A stretch of 49,132 nt of DNA from Oscillospiraceae bacterium (GCA_009785015.1 WQXD01000001.1:1-49132); one strand, 5' to 3'. Shown: positions 27,605 through 35,340, counted from the stretch's first letter. The notes: generated by a model from the sequence alone, not told the origin. A program made the numbers and translations.

Positions 27605-28765
27605 TTAAATTTTCATGACTGACGCCGCCGCGCCGCGGACGGCTTTTACGATATCGTTTGCCGCTTTGAACGGGTCTCTTTTGACATATATCGTCTGCCC
27701 GTAGTTGTCCATAGCCAAATTGTCCTCCACAAAAGTCGCGACCATTATTCCGGTCATATCGCCGATTTCCGAAAACAGGTTTTTATAGTATGTTTCCGGA
27801 TCTGCCGGGGCGGCGTCCTGTATTTCGACAGTCAATTTACCCCTCGCGGCCTCGCACAGTTTGGCAAAAGCGGTATTGTTTCCCATAGGCGAATTGTTTA
27901 CCGCCGTGACGCCGCGCATGTTTTTGATATTTTCGAGCTGGTGCGTCCCGTTTCCGCAGTAATGCAGATGCCCGCCCCCGAAACGCTCGAATATATCGCT
28001 GTAGCAGGGCAAAACAAATTCGGCGTATAAACCGCCGCTCACAGACACGAGATCGTCGTCGGACAGCCATACCCCTCCTTTGGGCGTCCACACTCCCTGC
28101 AGTCCGTTTGAACATCCGAAAGGTTCGCCGGTTATCTCTTTTTGAACTTCGACCCATTTTGCAAAACTTTCGCATATCAGCGACATCAAATCGCGGACCG
28201 CTTCCGGCTCGTCGTACATCCAGTAAAACAACCTGTCATATCCGCATAACTGCGCCGCGGTGCTCAAAGGGCTGTTCAAATCGGTATATCCCACGGGAAT
28301 ATCCCCGCGAAGCGCGGCATACTCCATGAATTCCAGCACCTTGGGCATATATCCGCTGCCGTGCGGATCGGGCCGTTTCAGCTTCGCTATATCCCCGACA
28401 TTTTCAATGACGGTCGAAACCACTCCGGGATCGTCTCCGTCGCCGGTCGCGGGCCTGATCCTGCAGCCGAACGCCGAAGCGAGCACCCCCGTGCCGAACC
28501 ACGGCATAAAATACGGCACGGTGTCGTCGTCGACATATTTTAAATGCTGCTCAAAGCCGTCCTGCTGAAATTTCAGCATTTCTGCCGGATCTTCCCAGTA
28601 TGCTTTAGGGCGCCTGTTGTTTCCGAATCCGAAAAAACAGGGAGTCTGGGCCAAAACCGGAATATCCCCGGGCGTTTTCGGCGGAATTAAATCCATAGTC
28701 CGCTTTATTTTCGATTTCCGCGCGGTCAGGTCGAAACCTCTGAAACTTGTGAAATTATCCGTCAT
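27605..28765 (-). CDS. UroD-family protein, second paralogue with HxC motif
   Basis: A 386-aa UroD-superfamily protein only distantly similar to the one at 25370-26491. It contains the zinc-type motif HLHYCGNGTHQLENI, plus conserved aromatic and acidic segments (YWMYDEPEAVRDLMSL, GGVWLSDDDLVSVSGGLYAEFVLPCY) typical of methyltransferase-type members. GGGAG lies 9 nt before the ATG at 28765; a second ATG at 28771 is only 3 nt from it and is less likely. It sits between the zinc dehydrogenase and the epimerase-like gene. The substrate is unknown; the HxC motif argues against porphyrin decarboxylation. Confidence 0.72.
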   Translation of the reverse strand: MTDNFTSFRGFDLTARKSKIKRTMDLIPPKTPGDIPVLAQTPCFFGFGNNRRPKAYWEDPAEMLKFQQDGFEQHLKYVDDDTVPYFMPWFGTGVLASAFGCRIRPATGDGDDPGVVSTVIENVGDIAKLKRPDPHGSGYMPKVLEFMEYAALRGDIPVGYTDLNSPLSTAAQLCGYDRLFYWMYDEPEAVRDLMSLICESFAKWVEVQKEITGEPFGCSNGLQGVWTPKGGVWLSDDDLVSVSGGLYAEFVLPCYSDIFERFGGGHLHYCGNGTHQLENIKNMRGVTAVNNSPMGNNTAFAKLCEAARGKLTVEIQDAAPADPETYYKNLFSEIGDMTGIMVATFVEDNLAMDNYGQTIYVKRDPFKAANDIVKAVRGAAASVMKI

Positions 28766-28790
28766 ATACATACTCTCCCGCAGAATGCTT

Positions 28791-29828
28791 TTATACTTTG
28801 AAAATAATTTTGAAAAATTGCTGCTCGCGTTTTGCTATCAAGTGAAATACCTCTATAATCTGCGGCAGGTCAAAATAGTGCGTGATCATGCCCTGCGTCT
28901 TGATTTTGCCCGCTCCCATAAGTTCAATCATATCCCTGTAATCCGCGGGAGTGTACATCGTAGTGCCGGACAACCTCAGCTCGTGCTGAACAAAATCGGG
29001 CAGCAGCGGAATATCGTATCCGTTCTGCAAAACCCCGACTATGACCACCCTGGTTCCCCTGCGCGCCATTTGGAGGATATCGTTGAACACCTTGCCCTTT
29101 TCCCCCACGCAGTCGAAAAATACGTCCGTCTTTTTAGAGCCGCCGCACAGCCGGGCGAGCCCGTCGTCGAGACCCTCGCGCGATACGTCGATTATGCCGT
29201 CCGCCCCCAGCGATTTCGCGAGCTGCAGCCGCTTTGGGTCCATATCGGCGATATATACTTTTTTTGCCCCGAGCGCCCTGCACGACTGCATGCAGAAATT
29301 TCCTATCGGTCCCGCGCCGATCACCAGAATTGTGTCGTCAGGTGTTATTTCCCCGCGTTTTGCCGCGTGATAGGCGACGCAGGCGGGCTCGACCATCGCC
29401 GCGTCGTCCATGGACATGGTGTCGGGAATGGGTAAAACCATCTCTTTGGGCATCGCTATGTATTCGCAGTGCGCGCCGTCGGCTTCCGCCCCGGTGCACC
29501 GGAGCGATTCGCAGAAGTTATAAATCTCGTTTTTGCACGCCTCGCATCCGCCGCAGACCAAATGCGGTATCACCGCCACTCTTGTCCCGACTGCCAAAGC
29601 GTCTGCCCCGCTCCCAAAAGCGGCGACCGTGCCGGAAAATTCATGGCCCATGACCACCGGATACTTGACATACGGGTGTCTGCCGAAATAGATCGTCGGG
29701 TCGGAACCGCATACCCCGATGCGCTCGACTTTGATCAAAATCTGATCTTCAAGAGGCGTTGGAATGTCGCATTCCCCCAAAACGATATGTTCCGGCGCGG
29801 CAAGCGTCGCCTTGAGCATCTTTTTCAT
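28791..29828 (-). CDS. Zinc-dependent medium-chain sugar/polyol dehydrogenase
   Basis: A 345-aa NAD(P)-dependent dehydrogenase of the sorbitol/threonine dehydrogenase group. Catalytic zinc ligands are Cys40 (GVCGSD), His62-Glu63 (MGHEFSG) and Glu148 (VEPA). The structural zinc site is Cys92, Cys95, Cys98 and Cys106 (CGGCEACKNEIYNFC). A Rossmann motif GAGPIG lies at 171-176, with an acidic residue after the second strand (IADMDP), favouring NAD. AGGAG precedes the ATG. In context it probably oxidises a polyol or sugar hydroxyl next to the isomerase-like gene upstream. Confidence 0.88.
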   Translation of the reverse strand: MKKMLKATLAAPEHIVLGECDIPTPLEDQILIKVERIGVCGSDPTIYFGRHPYVKYPVVMGHEFSGTVAAFGSGADALAVGTRVAVIPHLVCGGCEACKNEIYNFCESLRCTGAEADGAHCEYIAMPKEMVLPIPDTMSMDDAAMVEPACVAYHAAKRGEITPDDTILVIGAGPIGNFCMQSCRALGAKKVYIADMDPKRLQLAKSLGADGIIDVSREGLDDGLARLCGGSKKTDVFFDCVGEKGKVFNDILQMARRGTRVVIVGVLQNGYDIPLLPDFVQHELRLSGTTMYTPADYRDMIELMGAGKIKTQGMITHYFDLPQIIEVFHLIAKREQQFFKIIFKV

Positions 29829-29838
29829 GTTTTTTCTC

Positions 29839-31257
29839 CTATTCCGCCCTCACTGTTTTTATATTGGCATACTTGCAAAACAATTCGAGGGCGTCCGCGG
29901 CTTTTTCGTCGCGTATCAGAACGCCGTGGTGTATAACCCCCGCATCGATCATTTTGCGTTCCCAGTCTTCTATGTCCTTGACTTTCACCCAGCCGTATGA
30001 ACCTCTGACAAACGGTTCTATATCGACAATCTCGCCCGTGCCGATAAACATGGTGTATTCTCCGCCGTATTCGACGAGGCGCAGGCATGTGACTTTTCCG
30101 GGCGCGATATTGAACTCGACGGTGCCGTCGCAGTTGTCGCTCCACACCGCAAGGCGTTCGTTTTGCATGAGTTTCACGGAGCAATTGCCCGCGCACTGGC
30201 TCGGGGCGGCGTTTCCGCAATGCCACGCAAGCCAGCAGTTGTCTTCCGTCGGGTGCAGATCCGTCCAGTCGATAAATACAGGCGGCGTTTTTTCAAGTCC
30301 CGCGGCGTATGCCGCAAGCATACTCGACGCGCCGAGTACATCGACTTCACACGCCGTGATATAGCCCTGGTCGTTTAAGCGCGCGAATGTCGAACAACCC
30401 GCGATGCCATATTTTGTCTGCAGCATTTCCCAGCAGCAGACGGCCATACAGTCCGCGCCGAGTTCGTTATATATGCGTTTCAATGCGACTTCGTATTTGG
30501 CGATGAGCGGCAGCTTTTCTTTTTTCAACAGACATTTCGCGCCTTGTTCAATCTGTTTGAGCGTGTCGGCGACTTCCGGGTCATCGTCTTGGATTTTGTC
30601 CATTTTGTCGAATACCGTGGCCAAATCCATCGGCCTGAGCATCTGCCCGAATTGCCTCTGGAAGTTTTCTTCGCTGAAATACTGCGATTCAAAAAGCAAA
30701 GGACGGGTCCCGAGCTGTGCTATTTTTGCCTGCTTAAACGATTTTAAGGCATACATCGCGCGCGTGAAATTCGCGTATTCTTTGACAAACCGTTCTTCTT
30801 CGGGGTTGCATGTCAGTATGTGAGTGTATGTAAATCCCCTGCGTTTTATCGCCGAAACCGTCATAAACTGCCCGCACCAGTTGTCCGTCGAGCGGTTCCC
30901 TTCGCTCGATATCGGGCCGGAACGGGTGCAGAAATGCAATATCGGCAAATCTTTTCTCATCTGTGAGAGAACTTCCCCGACGGCGACTTCCAGGCCGAAA
31001 TTCATATTGCCGATGACCAGCGCGTCTATATTTTCGCTCAAAAACAATTCGGCGGCTTTTTTGCCGTCCTCGACGGAACCCACAAGGCCCCCATCCGTCA
31101 AATCTTTCCCCGGCACGATGATTTTCGCGGCGCCGGCCTTCTCCATTGCGGCAATGCAGCGGTCGCGCATCTTTTCGGCTAAGGGACCCGTGTGCAAATT
31201 CCCGTCCCATGACTCCCAGCTCGACGGGACAAATCCTATTTTTAATTCTTTCTTCAT
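29839..31257 (-). CDS. L-fucose/L-arabinose isomerase-family protein
   Basis: A 472-aa ketol-isomerase-like enzyme of the FucI/AraA fold. Candidate metal ligands are Glu304 (ACEVDVLG), Asp330 (VFIDWTDL) and His346 (AWHCGNA), matching the Glu-Asp-His triad of L-fucose isomerase. FucI itself is about 590 aa, so this is a shorter subfamily seen in uncharacterised sugar operons. The ribosome binding site is weak (AAAGGGA about 16 nt upstream of the ATG). It is the first sugar-specific gene after the acyltransferase, whose stop is 43 nt upstream, and leads the dehydrogenase, UroD, DUF4432, UroD and fusion genes. Confidence 0.78.
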   Translation of the reverse strand: MKKELKIGFVPSSWESWDGNLHTGPLAEKMRDRCIAAMEKAGAAKIIVPGKDLTDGGLVGSVEDGKKAAELFLSENIDALVIGNMNFGLEVAVGEVLSQMRKDLPILHFCTRSGPISSEGNRSTDNWCGQFMTVSAIKRRGFTYTHILTCNPEEERFVKEYANFTRAMYALKSFKQAKIAQLGTRPLLFESQYFSEENFQRQFGQMLRPMDLATVFDKMDKIQDDDPEVADTLKQIEQGAKCLLKKEKLPLIAKYEVALKRIYNELGADCMAVCCWEMLQTKYGIAGCSTFARLNDQGYITACEVDVLGASSMLAAYAAGLEKTPPVFIDWTDLHPTEDNCWLAWHCGNAAPSQCAGNCSVKLMQNERLAVWSDNCDGTVEFNIAPGKVTCLRLVEYGGEYTMFIGTGEIVDIEPFVRGSYGWVKVKDIEDWERKMIDAGVIHHGVLIRDEKAADALELFCKYANIKTVRAE

Positions 31258-31300
31258 AATTTTATATCATTTTCCCTTTCTTTAAATTTGGGTTTGATCG

Positions 31301-32080
31301 CTAAAAGAACGGCTCGGACGGATTGTTGTTTTGGGAATGTTTTTCGCTCAATACCGGGCTTCTGACGTCGCGCAGCTGATTTTGGAGGTTTATCATATCG
31401 TCTATCCAGGCCTGCCTGCAGTCGGTCCCGCGCCCGGACAGGATATACGGCTCGCCGCCCACAATCCTGGTTTTTCCGTCTGTGCCCGGGTATTCGGTGA
31501 ATATATTTATTATGCCCGCGTTGGTGGCTGAAGCTATTTTGGCAAAACTGGGATTGATTCTTTCTTTGCTGTTTTTGTTTATATCGGAAATGGTCCCCTG
31601 GGGAAAGATCAAAAGATGATGGGGCCCGCTTGTATCCTTTAAGTGTTTGCAGCACTCCATATTCACTCTTATATTGTGTTCTTTGGCCGATTTCTTTTGA
31701 GCTTCGTCCAAACCGGCAATTTCAACATCCCGGTAAATCCCGACAATATCATATTTGTGCAGGCGCAAAAAGGCCATCAGCTCCCCGTTGGCCGCCCAGT
31801 CCATTTTGGCTATTATTTTGATTTTCGGATGGAGCAGCCCCAAGATGATGCCGTCAAAATCGCTGATATGGTTGGACAGCAAAACATAGTTCTTCTCCTC
31901 CAAATCCGGAAAACCGGTTATTTGGATGCCGAATAATTGAAATATCCCCTTTTTCCAGTCTTCCGTCACATAAGGGTTCAACCCGGATTTTTCAAAATAC
32001 GGCAGCAAATTGTCTTTTAGATGCCGGACAGCTTCCGAACCGCTGAAACTGAGCGGCTGAAGATCATTTTTTGAATCCAT
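31301..32080 (-). CDS. PlsC-like 1-acylglycerol-3-phosphate acyltransferase
   Basis: A 259-aa lysophospholipid-acyltransferase-family protein. The catalytic HX4D motif is His71-Asp76 (LSNHISDFDG), and FPQGTISD corresponds to the FPEGT phosphate-binding motif with Glu replaced by Gln. It would acylate lysophosphatidate or a related lipid at the membrane. GGGAG 5 nt before ATG 32080 favours this start over upstream in-frame codons at 32095 and 32125, which lie at or upstream of the predicted transcription start. It is unexpectedly placed at the head of the sugar operon, with its own promoter. Confidence 0.75.
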   Translation of the reverse strand: MDSKNDLQPLSFSGSEAVRHLKDNLLPYFEKSGLNPYVTEDWKKGIFQLFGIQITGFPDLEEKNYVLLSNHISDFDGIILGLLHPKIKIIAKMDWAANGELMAFLRLHKYDIVGIYRDVEIAGLDEAQKKSAKEHNIRVNMECCKHLKDTSGPHHLLIFPQGTISDINKNSKERINPSFAKIASATNAGIINIFTEYPGTDGKTRIVGGEPYILSGRGTDCRQAWIDDMINLQNQLRDVRSPVLSEKHSQNNNPSEPFF

Positions 32081-32114
32081 ATACTCTCCCGCCATTATAA
32101 TATCTGTTAAGCGG

Positions 32115-32143
32115 TATTGTAGCACATTATTTTCAAATTGTCA
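32115..32143 (-). promoter_or_regulatory. Sigma-A promoter for the acyltransferase / sugar operon
   Basis: TTGACA (32143-32138) and TACAAT (32120-32115) on the minus strand with a 17-bp spacer, directly after the acyl-CoA synthetase stop. It implies that the genes from 32080 down to 24001 can be transcribed independently of the XRE/synthetase operon. Confidence 0.8.
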
Positions 32144-32154
32144 ACAAATTTATT

Positions 32155-33855
32155 TTAACTTTTTACGCCCATGTCCTTTTCGCGGATTTCGACGCGGCGG
32201 ATCTTGCCGTTTATGGTTTTTGGCAGTTCACTCGCGAATTCTATCACCCGCGGATATTTATACGGAGCGGTGTTCTTTTTGACGAAATCCTGCAGCTCTT
32301 TTACAAGCGCTTCCGAGGGTTCGTAATTTTTCGCGAGCACGACTGTCGCCTTGACGTTGAATCCGCGTATCGGGTCGGGCACGCCCGTCACGGCCACTTC
32401 AAACACGGCGGGGTGTTTTACCATCACGCTTTCAACTTCAAAGGGGCCGATGCGGTAGCCCGACGATTTTATGATATCGTCATTTCGCCCGATATACCAA
32501 AGATATCCCCCTTCATCGCGGTATGCCGTATCGCCGGTATGGAACAGGCCGTCATGCCATGAGTTTTTTGTAGCTTCTTCGTTTTTGTGGTAACCCATAT
32601 ACAGCCCCACGGGGCGGCTGCCGGGGGATTTCGCCGAAAGGCAGATTTCACCCGTCACGCCGGGGGCCGCTTCGCATCCGTTCGCATCGATTATTGCTAT
32701 ATCATATCCGGGAACGCTCAGTCCCATCGCGCCGGGGCGGGGTTCGCTGAAAGGGTACAAAACGGCGCAGCACACGGTGGTTTCCGTCTGCCCGAAACCC
32801 TCATATATCTCAAGCCCGGTGAATTCCTTCCATTTTTTGAATAAATCCTGATTCAAGGCCTCGCCCGCCGCGCAGCTGTGTTTCAGGCTTGACAAGTCAT
32901 ACAATGCCGTGTTTTCCGTCAGTTCCTGCATTAGCATGCGGTACTGCGTCGGCGGGGCGCAAAAGGAAGTGACATTGGCTTTCGTCATCACGGTGAGGAT
33001 ATCCTTTGGATTGAATCTTTCAAAATCATATGTCAGCACCGCGCACTCCCCGAGCCATTGCCCGTACATCTTGCCCCAGAGCGATTTGAGCCATCCGGTA
33101 TCCGAGATTGTGAAATGCAAGCCGCCTTTTTCGACCCTGTGCCAGAACACGCCCGTGGCCAAATGGCCGAGCGGGTAAGTGAAATCATGGGCCACCATCT
33201 TCGGATAACCCGTCGTGCCGGAGGAAAACGACATGATCATCATGTCCGTGGCGCGCGTGGCCCCCTCATTTTCCGGGCGTTCCCAGAGATCGGAGGCGGT
33301 TTCCAGCCCCGCTTCGAAATCGAGCCAGCCGTCGCCCGCTTTTTTGTGTTTTGTGACCGCTTTGAGCTCAACTGTCTTATATTCGCCCATGCCGGCGTCG
33401 AACGCTTCGGTGCAGTTGTTGTCCCCGGTTATCACCGCCATTTTTATATCGCCCGCGTTGCAGCGGTATATATAATCGTCTTTTGTGAGCAGATGCGCCG
33501 CCTGGACGGCGACCGCCCCGATTTTATGCAGAGCCATCATGCAGTACCAGAAAAGATAGCTTCTTTTAAGCACAAGCATGACGAAATCGCCTTTTTTTAT
33601 GCCGAGCGAGCGAAAATAATTCGCGGCTTTGTTTGAATAGCGCGCCATTTCCGCGAATGTTATGCGTTTTTGTTCAAATTCGTTTGAAATCCACAGCATG
33701 CACAGACTGTCCGGCTGCGTTTTTGCCAGTTCGTCGAGCACGTCGTAGGCGAAATTGAAATTTTCGGGATATGTCAATTTGTAATTTTTCATGACGTCTT
33801 CGTATGATTTAAAATCGTCCCTGTTTTTGCCTGTATATTTTTCATATATCAGCAT
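32155..33855 (-). CDS. AMP-forming acyl-CoA synthetase (medium/branched-chain type)
   Basis: A 566-aa ANL-superfamily ligase that activates a carboxylic acid with ATP and CoA. The P-loop-like motif SSGTTGYPK lies at 211-219, then YEGFGQTETT, the hinge region YLWYIGRNDDIIKSSGYRIG, and the catalytic C-terminal Lys551 (TINGKIRR). The overall pattern resembles acetyl/medium-chain acyl-CoA synthetases of Clostridia. AGGAGA lies 9 nt before the ATG. It is 28 nt downstream of the XRE-cupin gene; such regulator/ligase pairs are common. The leader upstream suggests control by isoleucine, so the substrate may be a branched short acid such as 2-methylbutyrate (inference). Confidence 0.88.
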   Translation of the reverse strand: MLIYEKYTGKNRDDFKSYEDVMKNYKLTYPENFNFAYDVLDELAKTQPDSLCMLWISNEFEQKRITFAEMARYSNKAANYFRSLGIKKGDFVMLVLKRSYLFWYCMMALHKIGAVAVQAAHLLTKDDYIYRCNAGDIKMAVITGDNNCTEAFDAGMGEYKTVELKAVTKHKKAGDGWLDFEAGLETASDLWERPENEGATRATDMMIMSFSSGTTGYPKMVAHDFTYPLGHLATGVFWHRVEKGGLHFTISDTGWLKSLWGKMYGQWLGECAVLTYDFERFNPKDILTVMTKANVTSFCAPPTQYRMLMQELTENTALYDLSSLKHSCAAGEALNQDLFKKWKEFTGLEIYEGFGQTETTVCCAVLYPFSEPRPGAMGLSVPGYDIAIIDANGCEAAPGVTGEICLSAKSPGSRPVGLYMGYHKNEEATKNSWHDGLFHTGDTAYRDEGGYLWYIGRNDDIIKSSGYRIGPFEVESVMVKHPAVFEVAVTGVPDPIRGFNVKATVVLAKNYEPSEALVKELQDFVKKNTAPYKYPRVIEFASELPKTINGKIRRVEIREKDMGVKS

Positions 33856-33883
33856 GTTTGTTATTCTCCTGTTCTTTATATTA

Positions 33884-34438
33884 TTATATTTTTATCACCA
33901 CGGCGAGAAATTTTGCCGGACCGCCTAAGGCTTTCATCGCGTGCGGTATGCCGGAATCGAAATACACGCTGTCGCCCGCGTTCAGCTCATAAACGATGTC
34001 GCCCAGATAAAATTCCATTTTTCCGGACACCATATAGTTGAATTCCTGTCCTTCGTGCGAATGCAGTTTGACTTCGTCTCCTTTTCCCGGCTCCACCGTG
34101 ACCATAAAAGGCTCGGCTTTTTTGTTGCTGAATGTAAAAGCGAGGTGTTTGTATTCGTAGGCCGCGCGGCGAATGATGTCGTACCCGCCGCCCGCCCGCA
34201 CCAGCGCGCATGAGGTGAGTTTCGGCGATTCCCCGCTGATTATGTCCACCACGTCGACGCCGAGTATATTCGCCGCATTGTACAAAAAACTAAACGAGAA
34301 GTCCCGTTCGCCGCGTTCATAGGCGATATATTCGCCGATGCTCAGTTTCATGTCATTTGCCATTTTTTGCGCGGTGATGTCCATAATGTCCCTCAAAGCG
34401 ATGAGCCTTCCGCCGATTTCCGCCAATTGCTCTGTCAT
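33884..34438 (-). CDS. XRE-family transcriptional regulator with C-terminal cupin sensor
   Basis: A 184-aa regulator: residues about 8-62 form an XRE helix-turn-helix (ITAQKMANDMKLSIGEYIAYERGERDF) and residues about 105-182 a cupin barrel with metal ligands in HSHEGQEFNYMVSG and GIPHAM. Proteins of this type sense a small ligand and often control the adjacent acyl-CoA synthetase gene. CGGAGG lies 9 nt upstream of the ATG. It is the first structural gene behind the leader ORF and terminator at 34474-34621. Confidence 0.9.
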   Translation of the reverse strand: MTEQLAEIGGRLIALRDIMDITAQKMANDMKLSIGEYIAYERGERDFSFSFLYNAANILGVDVVDIISGESPKLTSCALVRAGGGYDIIRRAAYEYKHLAFTFSNKKAEPFMVTVEPGKGDEVKLHSHEGQEFNYMVSGKMEFYLGDIVYELNAGDSVYFDSGIPHAMKALGGPAKFLAVVIKI

Positions 34439-34467
34439 GATAGTTTTCCTCCGATTTTTTAATAATT

Positions 34468-34501
34468 AAAAATCCCCCTGCGGCGTTTTTGCCGCAAGGG
34501 G
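34468..34501 (-). terminator. Intrinsic terminator (attenuator) in the XRE-cupin leader
   Basis: Read on the minus strand, CCCCTTGCGGC (34501-34491) pairs with GCCGCAGGGG (34484-34475) with one bulge around an AAAAAC loop, followed by GATTTTTAATT. The hairpin lies within the 5' untranslated region, downstream of the leader ORF and about 36 nt upstream of the XRE gene start. A terminator inside a leader implies regulated read-through. Confidence 0.75.
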
Positions 34502-34525
34502 TTGATTGTAATTTTTACACCCTCT

Positions 34526-34621
34526 CTATCCGGCACAACGCAAAACGGCACTATCGCCGCCATCGGCGATAATGCTGATTGTAATTATAATGATTGTGCC
34601 GGTGAAATTGTCAAATTTCAT
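34526..34621 (-). CDS. Putative isoleucine-rich attenuator leader peptide (31 aa)
   Basis: Too short for routine gene calling. ATG at 34621 has GGGAGG (34633-34628) 6 nt upstream, an ideal ribosome binding site. The peptide starts MKFDNFTG; codons 9-18 encode TIIIITISII (seven isoleucines, two threonines in this stretch), and it ends near RCAG before TAG at 34528-34526. A hairpin with arms 34575-34564 and 34559-34548 covers codons 16-25, and an intrinsic terminator follows the stop. This is the layout of the ilv and thr leader peptides of enteric bacteria: stalling at isoleucine codons would mask the hairpin's 5' arm and alter terminator folding. The adjacent genes are a regulator and an acyl-CoA synthetase, not classical ilv genes. 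Translation and regulation are inferred. Confidence 0.65.
   Translation of the reverse strand: MKFDNFTGTIIIITISIIADGGDSAVLRCAG
34548..34575 (-). promoter_or_regulatory. Hairpin overlapping the Ile-rich leader ORF
   Basis: Perfect 8-bp stem (34571-34564 with 34559-34552, loop 34560-34563) extended by three more pairs after one mismatch. It spans the last isoleucine codons and codons 19-25. Its GGCGGCG arm is also complementary to the CGCCGC of the downstream terminator, so the two structures could compete. A further 9-bp inverted repeat (34530-34538 with 34594-34602) encloses it. Confidence 0.6.
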
Positions 34622-34656
34622 TTTGCGCCTCCCATGGATAAGCATCGTACAAAATC

Positions 34657-34685
34657 AGGATAACATAAACAATCCGGTTTGTCAA
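34657..34685 (-). promoter_or_regulatory. Promoter for the leader-XRE-acyl-CoA synthetase operon
   Basis: TTGACA (34685-34680) and TATCCT (34662-34657) on the minus strand, spacer 17 bp, placing transcription start near 34650, about 30 nt before the leader-peptide ATG and about 210 nt before the XRE start. Confidence 0.65.
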
Positions 34686-34707
34686 TACGAATAAAAAAAT
34701 TAACATT

Positions 34708-34992
34708 TTATTCATATTGGGATGCTTGTTTTCTATCCTGTATATTCGCGCAAATTTCGCATCTTTTTAAATCATCCAGCGGCAAAGGATTGTGGGTTTT
34801 CAGCAAATTATCGCGGATAATCCGATTTTTTTCGAAACCATGCCTGTCAAATTCGTCTTCTAAAATAACAGGATTATACCCATTGCTTCCGCATATACAA
34901 CAAATATTGATGTATTTTTTTGCCGACGGATTCCATTTATCGATATACAAAGAAAATCCTTTTTTGCGCTGCTGATATTTGCTGTGCGACAT
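34708..34992 (-). CDS. Small zinc-ribbon-like protein of unknown function (94 aa)
   Basis: Not a family I can name. The protein has two CxxC knuckles, Cys31-x2-Cys34 (INICCICGSNGY) and Cys78-x2-Cys81 (KRCEICANIQ), separated by a charged helical stretch, a pattern typical of a zinc ribbon. The gene has a convincing start (GGAGGG 8 nt before the ATG) and its own consensus promoter, so it is real. No signal peptide or membrane segment. It could bind nucleic acid or be a regulatory or ribosome-associated factor; nothing in the sequence decides. Confidence 0.7.
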   Translation of the reverse strand: MSHSKYQQRKKGFSLYIDKWNPSAKKYINICCICGSNGYNPVILEDEFDRHGFEKNRIIRDNLLKTHNPLPLDDLKRCEICANIQDRKQASQYE

Positions 34993-35075
34993 ATTATATA
35001 CCCTCCGTCGATATTTTATAAAACAAATCAGCCCCTTACATTTTGGGGTGGCGTAATGCCGCTCCCCACATTTTC

Positions 35076-35104
35076 ATTATATTCAAAAGTTATTGTATTG
35101 TCAA
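35076..35104 (-). promoter_or_regulatory. Sigma-A promoter for the zinc-ribbon gene
   Basis: TTGACA (35104-35099) and TATAAT (35081-35076) on the minus strand with a 17-bp spacer. The 5' untranslated region contains a short GC-rich hairpin (about 35043-35067; TGGGG/CCCCA outer stem). Confidence 0.85.
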
Positions 35105-35149
35105 GCACTTTTTTATTAAAAAAATATTTTCGAGCAGTGCAAAACGACG

Positions 35150-35280
35150 CTCAACCCCCGTCACTTCGTGCCACCCCCTTCACACCGCGCTGCGCGCTGA
35201 AGGGGGCCGGGGAGTTGAATCCTCCTGCCCCATTCGATTCGAAGGGGGTGGCTCCGCACGTGTAGCGAATGTGAACGCAG
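35150..35280. repeat. GC-rich intergenic repeat-like element with inverted repeats
   Basis: This gene-free stretch contains GCCACCCCCTTC (35170-35181), which pairs either with a 9-bp partner at 35198-35206 (loop about 15 nt) or, as a perfect 12-bp inverted repeat, with 35241-35252. Its C-run/G-run composition and non-coding nature resemble dispersed intergenic palindromic repeats of Clostridia. Only one copy is visible here, so repetition in the genome is inference. The rest of 35105-35340 holds no gene that I can see. Confidence 0.45.
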
Positions 35281-35340
35281 TTCACATGCAGCTCACGCCT
35301 ATCGATAAAGCCGGGGGTTGTGAACTATTTTACAAAAAGC

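Noticed and set aside
31260..31280. Minimal ATG-ATA-TAA frame just before the FucI-like gene
   Set aside because: It is three codons long and likely chance; no structure or conservation supports regulation.
34530..34602. CCGGCACAA/TTGTGCCGG inverted repeat as an operator for the XRE protein
   Set aside because: The arms fall within the leader ORF and 55 bp apart, so they are more simply explained as part of leader RNA folding; an operator was not excluded.
34584..34614. TTGACA and TATAAT on the minus strand with a 19-bp spacer
   Set aside because: It lies within the leader-peptide codons (KFDNF and III), and the spacer is too long; the upstream TTGACA-N17-TATCCT at 34657-34685 fits the full leader better. 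It could still be a secondary promoter.
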